Notes under the pieces: generated by a model | What the model was told of the DNA's origin: nothing | The model's database searches: none | The model's input: the letters and a program-made list of their open reading frames with translations, nothing else | Program-made: the position numbers and the translations under genes | Assembly: GCA_946807835.1 (NCBI GenBank) | Contig: OX327712.1 | Span: 16,448,001-16,512,000, forward strand | DNA: 64,000 bases | Source: Ailanthus altissimus | Lineage: Eukaryota; Streptophyta; Magnoliopsida; Sapindales; Simaroubaceae | Direction of reading: 5' to 3' | In this document: positions 1 through 12,693 of the stretch, one piece after another | Position numbering within the stretch: position 1 is the stretch's first letter | Layout: each line of letters begins with the position of its first letter

Positions 1-1127
1 ATAAACTCTACTTACAGAAGCTCTACTTGAAAAGTCATACCAAATGGACCCTTAGCCTACATCAATGGCATTAATGAATTCTGCACCACAAGCATAATTA
101 TACGAAGAAGTTTACCAAATTGCTCCAAATCATGTTTATATATATTGGCACCATTCACATTCTGACTGAAACCACATCATCATCCACCAATGAGGCATTG
201 AAAGAATATTCTCCTATGAGAAATAAATACAGTGCATGACTTTTAGTTACATTAGTTTACAGTGGTTATACCACAATTGGGCACTCTGAAGTGGTTGTAC
301 AACATGTGGGGCAGAGATGCAATTTTATTAAAAACAAAAATCAATATACAAAAGTTGGTGTGTATAAAAAAGAGACCAGCAATCCCAGATCCCCTAAAAT
401 GAGCAGACACTATATCAACAGCAAACACATCTTAAATATAGACAAAAGACCTTTGTCCCCTATTAACCCATTGTTGCTTCCCGAGTCTGATAAAGTGAAG
501 GCCTAGGCACAAAGAGAGGCCCAAAACACTTTTTTCCCAAGGTATAAAATATCCTCTCCTTTTATAGTCTTCAAAAGTTGGTCTGCTTCTTCCAATCCAC
601 AAGACCCAAAAATTAGCCATAACCAAACACCCCCATAAGACAGGTTGAACAGGAGAAAAAAGGGATCATCCAAGAGATGACAAATTTCAAAATGATTCTC
701 GTGAAGACAGAAAGTGGCGGATATACGAAAGAGGTACAGAGATCATAGGAATAATCATCCATCCGTCAACTACCATGCTTTCATACACGAGTACAAGGTA
801 AATAAATGATACTTTCAAGTTCTTTATTAGAAAACAGGATGATTTATTCAAATCAAGGTGGGGATGACACAGAAGTGAACCATATGTCCAGAAGGGCAAA
901 AAAAATGACCCTCTAAAAGCTACCTCCAACCACACAAAATAAGATCCAGCATATTGATACCACTTAAGTACCAGTCTCGAAAATGTACAAAGAATGAAAG
1001 GTGTCTCAATCAACAAAATTAACACGAAACCCCACACCAAATAAATAGATACTTTCAAATATATCAACCATAATCTAACATTGGATGTAAGACAAACAAT
1101 GCAGAGACATCTGATAAGAAAACCTAC

Positions 1128-2443
1128 CAGTCTTGTCACTGCCTTTTTTCCATATTCATCACCATTATCATAAACATGTTTGAGAGCTTTAGGAAGAACT
1201 TTCCAAAACTCATTGACAAACTCGCTGCCCTTTCGCCTACTATTTTGCAAAATGTCATTAGCTAAATACAAGAAAGAAACACGCCGCTCCTTTTGCGAAG
1301 AATTAAACAATTTATCCCATGTTTCAACAATCTCTTTTGCCTTCTTCCGGTAAGTAATACACCATTTGGACAATGCTGAACAATATCTTAAAGAAATTCA
1401 TACCATAAGAAACAAATCAATATATAAGGAAAGAAAAACTGAGATGCAAGGGAAGAAAAAACTTTTTTTCTTATAGGAAACAGAAAATTTTATTAGAGGA
1501 AAGTGGATAAGGTATCCACAAGAAGAAAAAGAAAGGAAACCTGAATTACAAGCTAAACAACTGAAAATACAAGACTAGCTAGAAGAAAGAACAGTCTGTA
1601 GGTTGTAAGATAGTTTATCAGTTTTGAGGGTGTTATTGTCAGCAGTTTTGGTCACAGGGTATGCAGTTATAGGTCATCTTAGTTTGTTTTTGTACAGCTT
1701 TTCATTCTAGAGCTGACTGGGCACATGGCACACTTTTGTATTTTTCCTATTCTTTTATATGAAAACAAAATTCTTTTAGTCTCCTATTCAATTAATAAAT
1801 ACACGGAAACGGACATACTTGAAGCATGAGGACAAAATCAACCATGTAGCAGAGTGATCATAAGAAAAAGAACTTACTGGAAAAGGAAAATAAATAATTA
1901 AATAACCAAAAGATGCTTAAAAACAATTTGTAATTGTAAACTACTTGGTCGTCCACCAGTATGTACTATCTTTGATTTAACTAGTTAGTAATAATGGAAA
2001 TTTCTGATAACGATGAAATAAATAATTCAAGGATATGGAGACATAGTAAATTATCAGCTACCAGAGTACTAAAGAATCTATGATGATCTCAGCCACAAGT
2101 CTTTGAAAATTAGCTTCATAGACTGCAAAGAGAGTAGGTTGCCACATGCATTTGTTAAATACAAAATTCAGAATGTAGTAGGACCCAATAACAAATGAAA
2201 AGATCAATAGGTGACAAATTACAATATCAACAAGGGCATACAACTAGAATATTTAAATCAGCAACATGCCCAAAGAAATGCTAATGCAAATAGATCTAAG
2301 AATAAATGAATCAATCAATTTCATTAGCAAAATGCAAGTTCTTATTCTTTAAAATAAAGGATACATTCAATGCTTTGTTGTGAATTGTTAAGTTTCGACA
2401 ACTTCTCGGCCAAAATCTGTCCGTCAAAACCGTCGTTACTCAT
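1128..2443 (-). CDS. CID-domain protein (RPRD/RTT103-type), N-terminal part, gene runs off left edge
   Basis: CID proteins bind the phosphorylated C-terminal domain of RNA polymerase II and act in transcription termination and mRNA 3'-end processing in the nucleus. Two coding exons can be joined: exon 1 is 2443-2365, starting MSNDGFDGQILAEKLSKLNN, and exon 2 is 1375-1128. The join restores QQSIESLSKWC and continues through the family-typical RKKAKEIVETWDKLF, RVSFLYLANDILQNSRRKGS and EFWKVLPKALKHVY stretches to KKAVTRL. The donor at 2364 (GTATCC), the acceptor before 1375 (TTCAG) and the donor at 1127 (GTAGGT) are canonical. Together they give exactly 109 codons and end in phase 0. The next family segment (DIWEER-like) is not found between 1 and 1127, so the third exon and the C-terminal part lie outside the window. 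Reading on past 1128 into intron gives a hydrophobic tail that is an artefact. The family is clear; the exact paralogue is not. Confidence 0.88.
1440..1800. repeat. possible retroelement/LTR fragment in intron 1 of the CID gene
   Basis: This block differs in composition from the rest of the intron. It has a poly-T/poly-A start, a purine-rich stretch near 1500-1550, then mixed-base text (about 1597-1750) resembling the LTR of a copia-type element. No target-site duplication, primer site or second LTR was found, so this is only a suspicion. Confidence 0.25.
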
Positions 2444-5080
2444 CCTGCTATTTTAATAAGTTTCCATGTAACCTGCAGCAATTCCAATAAGTGAAGATAT
2501 AAAGAATTAATAATTTCTTGACATTTTAAAAACAAAATGAGCAGAAAAGAATCAGGTACAACCACCTTTTATAAAGAACCAGGGATTAGTGCAAATTGGA
2601 GATGCAACGTCTATGTGAAAGAAATATTCTTTGCATACACATCGTATATTACACTTCATTACATGAGAACACAGTTTATCAATATTACACAAAACCATTG
2701 AACTGAATCTGGACTTATCCAATCGTCTTCATGTAAGCCCTTAATAATATCAAGTTCTATATCTAATGAACACATAAATTGCTTTTATATGGGGGCTCAC
2801 TCAAAATCTGATATTCCTCAGTATTTGACACCAAAAGTGTCTTCATATACTACACATCTATGCATTTCACAAGTGCCCTCATCAGAAAAGTAATAACATC
2901 CACGCAGAAGAGGAAAAGCTAGTCCTTACTCGTAGATAAAGAGTGAAAAGAAAATAAATGAATTTGAAAATGATAACATATTGCATACAGACCAAACACT
3001 TAAATTGAGTTTTTCAACTGAAAGAAGCCACTTTATACCAGTGGGAGAGGAGGGATATACATACGACTCCTTTCTTTTTTTATTTTTTATTTTTGTGATA
3101 AGTACACACAAGCCCCTATTTAATCAAAGGAAGAAAAGTAATAAAACATGGAAGTTAAATCAATTATACAAGTAAAAACTCTATAAATTCTCGTCACAAA
3201 TCAATTATACAAGTAAAAAGAAAACCGAGCATACAAAGTCTCAAGACTACTTAGGTCAAACCACACCCAGGGCTTGGCATTAAGGATATCCAAACAGACA
3301 CATCCATAGATATACTCTAGCCCAATATTAATGCATCAAAACAAAGGATGACAGAATACAATCCTGACATCAAATGACCAAATAAATTAAAGTATGGCAG
3401 ACTCTCATTATGCAAAAATAAAAAGATTATGGAAAGGTTGATATAGATTATCTAAGTTAATAGATCAAACATCAAACTAATTGTAAATCAGAATATTAAT
3501 AGTATAAATGTAGATTCTATCACTACAACGATGACTTTCTACAATCAAACAGACATGCAAATGAGAAACTCCGCATAATTTTCCCAACTTACCAAAAAAA
3601 GAAATAATTCTTCTTGACAGGTTTACCCTCACCGCAGAATGGCCTGTCACAAAAAATTTCCCATTAAGAAAATTTTTATAAAAAAAAAGTGAGAGAAAAA
3701 GTGGGACTAAGGGAGAATCAATGATATATTAAAGATAACCTAGATAATTTCATATCGGTAGATAACAAACTACAAACTGCAATAATAAACCAAATGTGAA
3801 AATTCATCTTTAGCTGAGTGATTCAGTAGAGAACTTCTGAATTATCCTCTACTCATCAAAACACTAACGTATAAATCTCTTTTATAAGGTTTAAAGAGAC
3901 CAAGTCTTTGGAATAAGAAATTACAAGGGGAAAAAAGGTGAGCATTTTTTAACTGAAAAATTTGCAAACCAAAAATTGACTGATGAAAAAGTGTGAGAAA
4001 AACATCAACTACATTTCCCTATACATAAAATAAGATAATTTCAAAGTTCATACTGTGAAATAATGAGGACTAAGGATGTGAAGTCTGCAGAAGAGACAGA
4101 AAACAAATATGGGCACCATCAAGTGCCACCATGCATACAAGAATTTCTAACTAGATGATCCAGATATATACTTTAAGAGGGCAGATAACAAGAAAACTAT
4201 TTCAACAAGTTATGAGAAAGAGCAACACAAGGGACAAAATTTTACACATCATCACTAACCACTTACTGTGTCCATCATCTATTTGTATCACTAACGCCAA
4301 CTAGTGATACTCTCTACATTACGTGTTAAACAAGAGCAGATGATATGCTGATTTACAATATCAACTCAGTATCAGCTAGATTTGTGAAGAAAAAACAAGT
4401 CTTTTGAAATTCCATTGTCACTGATGCCCAAAGATAAGTACCTTTAAATTGCCCATTCACTCTATGAGACTGTCTCTGTTATGAATTAGGAAGCCAACTT
4501 CAAACGCAACAAAAACTATATAATATTTAAATAATACATATACTAATTCATCTACCGTACAAGCACTTGATAAACCAAGCTCTAGTAAAGAGAAAGAAAA
4601 ATGCAAGCTTAAAAATTTGAGAAACTAACCAAAGAATGAGATAATTCAGCTCCATTTAAAAATTAAAAAAAAAAAAAGAACGAGCACTACAAAGAAAATA
4701 AACATGAAAAAGAAAAACGAAAACGTTTTAAAATTTTATTTCGAATGATCTTAAGCCTCTCAAAGTAATGATTACACTAGAAAATTAAAATTACGAAAAC
4801 TCAAAAAGAATTAGTAAAATTGTAAGTTCAATGGACTGAAGTGAAAAATTAATCAACAAAAAAAAATCCTAAAGATTACAATTATAAGAGTAAGTATTGT
4901 ATTTGTACCTGAGATCTCTATGAACAGAGACAAAATCGAGCTTCTGAGACTTATCAGAAAAACCCTAAAATTGATTTTGGTTTCTTTGTAATTTTGTTTT
5001 GCAAGAGAGAGAAAGATGTGATCATGTGGAAACCTGTCGTGGAAAGAGATTGGGGATTTTTTTTAAAAAAAAAATTGGAA
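2444..5080 (-). other. 5' leader and leader intron of the CID-domain gene
   Basis: Just upstream of the ATG is a CTGCAG acceptor (leader exon resumes at 2472). A matching donor, CTCAG|GTACAAAT, sits at 4909/4908, so a leader intron of about 2.4 kb is inferred (2473-4908). The first, non-coding exon would cover about 4909-5060 and carries AAACCCTA and a GAGAGAGAAAG tract often seen in plant leaders. The intron is plain AT-rich sequence. A 22-bp direct repeat occurs at about 3157 and 3199, and I see no coding content. The transcription start was not determined. Confidence 0.55.
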
Positions 5081-5089
5081 GGGAATAGC

Positions 5090-6430
5090 TGATAGACAAG
5101 TGGAAATAAAGCAGCCGTAGATTTAGCTTGGAGTGGGGCCCGTTATTCTGTGCATAAGTACACGTGTTTAGATATCTGTTTAAAAAAAATGAAATCCACC
5201 TTTTAATTTTCAGTTAAAATTCACTCATAAATTTACAATTTTGATTATAAATATTATTACTATTATTTATATATGATAAATTTTTTCATAAATCGGTAAT
5301 TTAAAAAAAGAATAGGAATGGAAGTTACTTTGGAGAAATTATATCATTATTTGTTTGGACACAAATATAATCATAAATTTTAAAATTAGACACAAATATC
5401 CTCACTCATTTTTCCGCTCTCTCACTCCGTATATCTCTCAAAACGCTAACACATTATCATTAATTGACAGCGTGGATGCCGATGACTACGACGGTGGCGG
5501 AAACTAAAATATGATAAATTTTAATTTTTTTTAATTTTTTAAATGAATGTTAAAAATATACAATAATATATTGTAAAAATATATTTTTATTATTAAAAAA
5601 CTTGTAAATGGAGCGGTGATAGTTTGTCACGCTTCGAATCACTAGCAATTCGAAGTGAGACAAGTAATTTTGCATGCATGACCCTAATTAAATTTTTTTT
5701 AAATTTTTAATTTTTTAAATATGAATTATTTTTATATTAATTTCATTTGTTGTCCATTAATTTCGTTTAAATATGTATGTTTATTATAGACTATTAATTT
5801 CATTTTATTTACTATAGAATAGATACCAATTATTTTTAAATAATTTGATTGAATATATGAGTTATTTTATTTATACTATTTGTTAATTAATTATTTTAAT
5901 TGTAGATATTCGTTTGTGCAATTTTATTATATTTTTCATGATATATTAGATTTACTACTATTATTTTTATTATTGTGCTTCTGCATTATTATTATTAATT
6001 ATTTTTATTTATAGGAAGAATTCACTTTCAAATAACTTTGACAATTTCTTTGTAGATCATTTTTTAAAAACAATATCACCCTATTCAAAGTCATCGAGCG
6101 AAGCTAATAAAAAAATAAAGTAAACAAATTTAAGGCCACTTGTATGACGTCACCTCCTCAATGATTAATTTTTTTAGGGATTTTGATCCATTATTTATTA
6201 TGTGAAAAAATGCAAACCAATGGCCTTAATGATTAATTGTACCTTGTCAATAATAAATGCATCCGCTTTTCGTTAATTGAGTTTGCGTCGATGATGAGTT
6301 TTAAAGTGGATGAATATCTACTAATAAAACATTTGTCTAAAAACTTGGTTATCATTTATAGATAAAGTATTTTCTATCAAGAAATGTAACACTACGAGAT
6401 TTTAATATGTTATTTCAAGGGTATGAGTTC
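5090..6430. other. AT-rich spacer upstream of the CID gene, no gene seen
   Basis: The presumed promoter side of the minus-strand CID gene lies at about 5080-5200. Beyond it the sequence is very AT-rich with many TTTAAA/ATTATT runs. A short imperfect palindrome centred on TTCGAATCACTAGCAATTCGAA lies at about 5633. No ORF with family resemblance was found. Confidence 0.5.
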
Positions 6431-7762
6431 AAACAAATAAATGATGAGGATGTAATGAAATTGTTATTTTTCTATCTCATTCCTTCGTGTCTTAATGGGT
6501 TATAGAGAGTGAAGTTTTATTGGTAGATTTGTATTTTGAAGAATGGATAATTTGAAGAAATTCAATAGTTATCACTAAGGTAATGTTTTATGGGAGATCA
6601 CACGAAATTCATTAAAAGGCATTAAATAATAAGTTGAAAAAAAAACATAAAAAGATATAATAAAGAATCTAAAGTATAAGAGAGAGAAAATACAATTTAT
6701 ATAAAAAAATTTATAATTTTTTCGATGTGTGATTAATTTAAAGGATATGGACTTTTTTGTTTTATTAATTTGATTTAATTTTTAATTTTATTTTATAAAT
6801 TTTAAAATTTTTAATTTTATCATAATCCGTTAATAAGATTCTGTTAACTTTAATTGAAAATTTTTTTTCATTATACATTAACAAATTTTTTATTAATTAT
6901 TATATTAATTAAAAATAGTGATGTGAATATATTAAATAATGTACACATTTCGGTTATTAATAGGCTATTAAAAATTTTAAAAAGACACATGGCACGTTTT
7001 AATAGGTTCAAATTTTTAATGAATATTAAATTTTATTTTATATAAAAAATATTTAATATAAATAAAACTGAACAACTAAAATCGACGACTTTAAAACTAA
7101 AACAAACAAATAAATGATGAGGATGTGATGAAATTGTTATTTTTCTATTTCATTCCTTCGTGTCTTAATGGATTATAGAGAGTGAAGTTTTATTGGTAAA
7201 TTTGTATTTTAAAGAATGGATAATTTAAAGAAATTTAATAGTTATCACTAAGGCAATGTTTTATGGGAGATCACACGAAATTCATTAAAAGGTGTTAAAT
7301 AATAAGTTGAAAAAAAACATAAAAGGATACAATAAAAAATCTAAAGTATAAGAGAGAGAAAATACAATTTATATAGATTTTTTTATAATTTTTTCGATGT
7401 GTGATTAATTTAAAGGATAAGGACTTTTTTGTTCTATTAATTTGACTTAATTTTTAATTTTATTCCATAAATTTTAAAATTTTTAATTTTATCATAATCC
7501 GTTAATAAAATTCTGTTAACTTTAATTGAAAATCTCTTTTCATTATACATTAACAAATTTTTCATTAATTATTATATTAATTAAAAATAGTGATGTTAAT
7601 ATATTAAATAATGTACACATGTCGGTTATTAATAGGCTATTAAAAATTTTTAAAAAATACGTGGCACATTTTAATAGGTTCAAATTTTTAATGAATATTA
7701 AATTTTATTTTATATTAAAAAATACTTAATATAAATAAAACTGAACAACTAAAACCGACGAC
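6431..7762. repeat. tandem duplication, about 660 bp, period about 672 bp
   Basis: Two near-identical copies (about 6431-7089 and 7103-7762) run in the same direction, both starting at AAACAAATAAATGATGAGGA and ending near CTGAACAACTAAAA. Each contains the left terminal arm of the TIR element described next. The two small ORFs inside (6854-7045 and 7526-7729) are the same repeat sequence translated twice and are not genes. Confidence 0.85.
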
Positions 7763-8389
7763 TGTCATCTCCGGCCACCACCAGTTACAGGATTCTAGTA
7801 ACGAAAATAGACAAAATTTATGTCATTGGATTCTATTTTTTTATATCTACACAATGGTGTAATCATTTTTGTCAAAAAGAAAATAAAAATGTGGTCAAAA
7901 AATAGATCGAAAATAGGAGGAGGGTGGTGGCCACCATGAAACGATGAGGTGGTGGCCACCATGAAACGATGAGGTGGTGGCCGCGCGCCTCCCACAGTAT
8001 TTTGTTTCCACTTTTAGCACATCTACGGCACTTCATTGATAAAAAAGTTCTTATCATTGCGTAAATCATAAAATTGTGAGTCCAATTATATAAATTTTGA
8101 GTCGAATCGCAATTGGTCACTGGCGGCCGATCACTACTGATGATAGCGGCAACGACTACTCTCTTTTTATTTATTTTATTTTATTTTTTAAATTACAAAT
8201 CAGTGATTGACACGTGGATATTTTGTGTTAGGCCATTTTACTATTGACATGTCATGACTATTTTACCCCTCCAGTGTTAAAGTTAACGAAATCTTACTAA
8301 CGGACTAAGACAAAATTAAAATTTCTGAAACTCGCGAGATAAAATTGAGAATTAAGTCAAATTTGTGGGATAAAAATGTCTTTATTCCT
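7414..8389. mobile_element. non-autonomous DNA transposon with long terminal inverted repeats (MULE-like)
   Basis: The left arm (about 7414-7525) and the reverse complement of the right arm (about 8275-8389) align over about 115 bp, sharing TTTGACTTAATT, AATTTTAAAATTT-like and GTTAAC blocks. Both ends are flanked by TTAATTTAA (7405-7413 and 8390-8398). A 9-bp duplication would suit a Mutator-like element, but the sequence is of low complexity. An extra left arm sits at 6742 onward, inside the tandem duplication. The interior has no transposase. It carries 2.4 copies of a 25-bp repeat and is more GC-rich than its surroundings. Confidence 0.6.
7925..7985. repeat. 25-bp tandem repeat, about 2.4 copies
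   Basis: The unit begins GGTGGTGGCCACCATGAAAC and includes the palindrome GGTGGCCACC. It sits inside the long-TIR element. ORFs through it on the minus strand (PPPHRFMVAT repeated) are products of the repeat and have no family resemblance. Confidence 0.85.
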
Positions 8390-8398
8390 TAATTTAAA

Positions 8399-8849
8399 TA
8401 TAAATTATACTAATATTAAGTATTCAAATTAACTGTTTAAGTTATATTTTGAAAAATGGTATTATAAGCAATCCCATTGCGTAGTGATGTATATACTCAA
8501 TAAACCCTATACTCGGTCCCTTATTTACTAAATTGTAGGTAAAAAAATAACTATAACTATAGATAATATGGAGGCTAATGTCTTCACTAGCAATATTGTA
8601 AGTTATTCCTACTCAAAAAATTAATGAAAATTAACAGTATTTGTTGCAAATGCTCATGCATTGTTGCTACATGTTATATAAGAGTTGGATTTTAAATAAA
8701 AGTTGTTTGCAAAACCTCTTAGAAAAAAGAACAAAGTCTATACAGGTGTAGAATCGATTCAAGCAATAATTGAACTATATGGTAGGCAATTGAACAAGGA
8801 TGATGATAATGACATTGTACTTTCTTCTTATGTTTATGAGCACAAGGAT
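8399..8849. other. unassigned relic sequence left of the solo LTR
   Basis: A decayed coding-like stretch around 8740-8854 (reading IQAIIELYGRQLNKDDDNDI on the plus strand) is cut by the solo LTR and resumes at 11055. It may be an older transposon into which the LTR element inserted, but I could not place it in a family. Confidence 0.3.
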
Positions 8850-8854
8850 AACCC

Positions 8855-11049
8855 TGTTGGGGTGTATTGTACAAATTACTAAGGTACTTGCATGTAAGTT
8901 GTGTTCATCATACAAACAATATACATATCTCATACATACATGTGCACAGCGGAAGATTAAATACAATGAACACAGAAAATACATATTTGATTAAACTGAA
9001 ATTCGAGATTGAGAAAATATCACCAATGAAGCCTTTGGATTAATTTTCTTTGAAGTCCACCATGAAATGAATCTTTGATCAATCCTAGCAATCAATAAGG
9101 GTGGGTTTGATTGTCTAGAATGGCAGCATCTTAATCCAGCATATGTGTTTAACTCTTAAACATTTTTCAAAGTTAAACTATTTAACTTAATTAAATTTAT
9201 TTTTCTTTTTATTCAACTCTTGAATAAATAAAACAAATCTCCATTTTAGTTATTACATTTAGTAACCATTTATCTAATTTGTTTTGTTGTTCTAACACTT
9301 AAAACACAAAACAAACAATTTCAATTTCTCAAATTGAATTGGCTCCAAAAATGTAAAACCTAAAATCTAAAAACATTTCAAAAACTCTTTCATTTTCAAT
9401 TTCATTTCACTTTATATACAAATGCATTAATTTCAAACTAATTTGAATTTTATTTGCATTTCATTTGGCTTAACCTAACCTTAGTTAATATTTAACCTTA
9501 GTTAGATTATTTTAACTTAACCTTTAAGTTAATAAATATTTAATTAATTTAACTATAGTTAACTAACTTAACCATAGTTAGGTTAACCTTTACTTAACTA
9601 TTAAGTAAAGTTAACTAACTTAACCTTATGGTTAACCTTTAACCTTAGTTAAGTTAAATCATTTATTTAACAATTAAACAAATAAATATTTATTTTAATT
9701 ATTTAACAATTAAATAATCATAAGGTGAAATTACTTTTATATCCTTACTAGGTTACCAAGTTAACTTAAAGTGGGTCCCACCATTTAACCATATACTTTA
9801 GTTAACGTAACCTTAGTAATTGCTGAATTATACTGTATTGAACAATTCAATACGGTACACTGCCCAAGTGCTCAAACGGTACATTTCATATTGGGACTCT
9901 CTAGGTCCACACCTAATTTGTCAAATGGAACTATTCCATTAATCCGTAATCGATGCCCCACGCACACGTTACGAATATTACAAATCAGCGTGTCAGACCA
10001 TACAAGTTGAGGTCATAACGTATACGTATAATCCTTCCATCACTTATACTCTGGATGTGCGGGGATATAGATCAGCACCGTCAAATTCCCATTTGCTCAT
10101 CCAATATCCTTATCTCCAGATTCGTATCTCGATAAACAATATACGCAAATACTTTTGCTATATTGTTTAACCTTGTGGGAAACTCTTTTCCTGGGTTTTT
10201 GCTTGTGGCCACAAGACTTTATGAAATACAATCTCGGAGCATCGGATATACAACTTACCTACGTAAGCTGACGGATCCCGTATCTACGCACACCGGACTC
10301 CATGAGCATCGGACCATACCCAACGACACATAGCGGTCAGACCATGAAAGGTCTCTGACATATGTGAAACCAAAGCATGATGGATCACTCACAAGACCAC
10401 CGTGGCGCTCAGCTCAAAGGACCACGAATACTACTCAACTCGAGAGAACCTTCCTTTGACGGTTTCATATGATATCTATTGAGGTCCTCATGAGTCTGTT
10501 CAGTATCCAGTCTTGACTGGATACCCGCATGCATATACAAGCTCTAAGCTCATGGTCAGCTAAAAACAACCATCTAAACTAGTCAGATATAGACATACAC
10601 TAATCTATATATCGTGAATTCACTGATAGACCTGCATTGGTGATCATAGATTAGGAACATTATATTTGAGACATACTTACATAATGATATTTCTTAGCTC
10701 CTATTGCAACTCTTTGCAACTATATCATTACAAGTATACTCTCAGGTCTTTGTCCCATTATAGACAAGGTTCTAACTATTTAGACCTCGCTGACTCTTAT
10801 AAACTGATAACTATTAACAGTGCTAAATCTTAGCATTTATAACTCTCAGCTTTGATAACTATTAGTTCTGATCTAAACTCCTTTAGATCAGATCTGAACT
10901 CTTTCAGATCAAACAATGTCTGTAATGTTACAAGCATTTTACCATATTAATATGATATTAACAATCTTTATTCGAAATGTTTATTGTATAAATATTAACA
11001 ATTAATATTCATACAATATTGGAATGGCACGTGAGCACCAGCTCCAATA
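8855..11049 (-). mobile_element. solo LTR, family A copy 1 (about 2.2 kb)
   Basis: This is a full-length LTR lying in reverse, with no internal region, primer-binding site or partner LTR. It is flanked by the exact 5-bp duplication AACCC (8850-8854 and 11050-11054). The plus-strand left end reads TGTTGGGGTGT. The right end is ...CTCCAATA, where the sense-strand TG has become TA. It aligns end to end with 55992-58178 in the opposite orientation, at roughly 95% identity in the parts compared by eye. A TATA-type box on the sense strand (CTTTATATAC at about 9411 on plus) and a TTAAC-rich tract (about 9470-9670) are shared by both copies. It is the product of recombination between the two LTRs of a lost element. 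Confidence 0.92.
9470..9670. repeat. TTAAC/GTTAA-rich degenerate minisatellite inside LTR family A
   Basis: About 200 bp are built from interspersed TTAACC, GTTAAG and TTAACTTAAC words in both orientations, giving many short hairpins. The same tract is present, diverged, in the other LTR copy at about 57360-57560, so it belongs to the family and did not arise locally. Confidence 0.7.
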
Positions 11050-11054
11050 AACCC

Positions 11055-12690
11055 TACTATAGATACTAGCAACCGATGTCAAGATGTCCCTAAGCCAAAA
11101 GAAAAATAAGTACATTATCTTTTATGTTAGTCGTGTATATTAGTATAGTATTGTTAGTCATTTATTAACTTAATGTTTATTAATATTTAATTAGATACAA
11201 TTTAGATAATATATGTCATCCACATTTTCACAAGACTGCTACCATCAACAGTTCAAATATCTACGTAATGAGATCTAGTTAAGAAGAAGAGATGCAATAC
11301 ATACATAATAAGTGGCACTTGACATAGAAAAAAGACAAAGTAGAGTTTATGCAAGGACTCAGAATGATAAGATTGTTATTGCAATTCTTTACATTCAATT
11401 TGGGCATTATGGAAAATGTGGTAAATTCCTAATAACTTAATTTAAGTTTTTTATATTTAGTTGAAGAGTTTTTGTAACCATATATTTTTAAATATTTTCA
11501 TGTTTTCTAGTTTCCTAAATATATCTTAATACTCTTGAAAGTCATTTGGAAACTAACTTTTAGTTTTTCAGACAAATGTTGAAGATGCTAATATGCATAT
11601 ACTACCATTAGCACCTCATAATTTAAGAATATACCATTAACAATAAACATATATGGGATGGATAAGTGAAAACCTTGAATACATAGATCTAATGCCCAAA
11701 AACAAGTACAAAAAATATTCATTGTCATTTGTCTTTAAATGAGTCACAATACATAGGTTCTCATTTTTTACCACGTGGCAATATATATGAAGTAGTTTGA
11801 ATAAATCCTTTATAGTACTAGCTTTCAATTGCAATGTATGCTCTTTAGCCTAATAAGTAGTTATGTATGTTAAATTATACCAAACTTCTCACTTACATTG
11901 GCTTAGATCTCCTTTAAACTATAATTTCTATTAATGCTTGAAAATTTATTTATTTTTATCATTGTAGAATAATTTAACTACTGGTTTGACAAAAATCATC
12001 TCATAACAAGTATAATTGATGTGTACTTTTTATCAATTCTCTACATGACGAAATATTTTCGAGCATCTATAGATATAGCAAGAAATTGCCATGTGCACCT
12101 TTTTTTTTTATCATATTTGCTTTGAATAGATCTTTAGTCAATCTATAAACTTTAAAACTCCAATTACGATTCAACACAAGTTGGCTTAGAGCATCATATT
12201 ATGCATTCTTGTTAGGAAAAAACTTCCTATCAAAAACTTTACCCTAGCTTGAGCATGATACTCTATTTGGTGGATTCAAGTTTAAAGGTGGTATTGGAAT
12301 GAAAAACTAAAATGGGTTTTACAACTCAACAATATCTTCTTACTTATCTAAAGGGGTTGGACGTAAATCATGAACTATTTCGCATTCTATTAGATGTGAA
12401 TCATATATATCATTGGTCTCAGACAAGTACCTTTCACAACACTTTTGCATATCATTTTAACCACTTATTTCTACATTATCGTTTGTATTATCACTAACAT
12501 TACCATCTTTATCTATCTCACTATCATAATAAGCATGAGTTAGATTATCATTATATCTCATTGGGGAACATTAATAGTGGTGTTTGTTAGAAACACAATA
12601 TTTATTATGTTTGGGTTGTGCTACTAATTTAGTTATAACCACTTGTGGATACAAAGTGACTTGGACAAGCTTGTTAGATCTTTATAGGAG
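11055..12690. other. AT-rich decayed sequence, no gene recognised
   Basis: This continues whatever the solo LTR interrupted, then about 1.6 kb with scattered short ORFs, none resembling a known family. Probable old transposon debris. Confidence 0.4.
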
Positions 12691-12693
12691 CTT

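Noticed and set aside
687..1127. Extension of the CID ORF as one 228-residue exon
   Set aside because: A canonical donor (GTAGGT) follows KKAVTRL at 1128/1127 and the residues beyond are hydrophobic and unlike the family; this is intron read-through.
6854..7729. Two similar small proteins (6854-7045, 7526-7729) as a duplicated gene pair
   Set aside because: They are the two copies of a tandemly duplicated transposon arm; composition is Ile/Asn/Phe-rich from AT-rich DNA and there is no promoter or family match.
7795..8120. Pro/His-rich minus-strand ORFs
   Set aside because: Produced by translating the 25-bp GGTGGTGGCCACC tandem repeat.
8855..11049. A long regulatory or non-coding RNA gene pair with 55992-58178
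   Set aside because: TG...CA-type ends and exact 5-bp duplications at both loci show they are solo LTRs.
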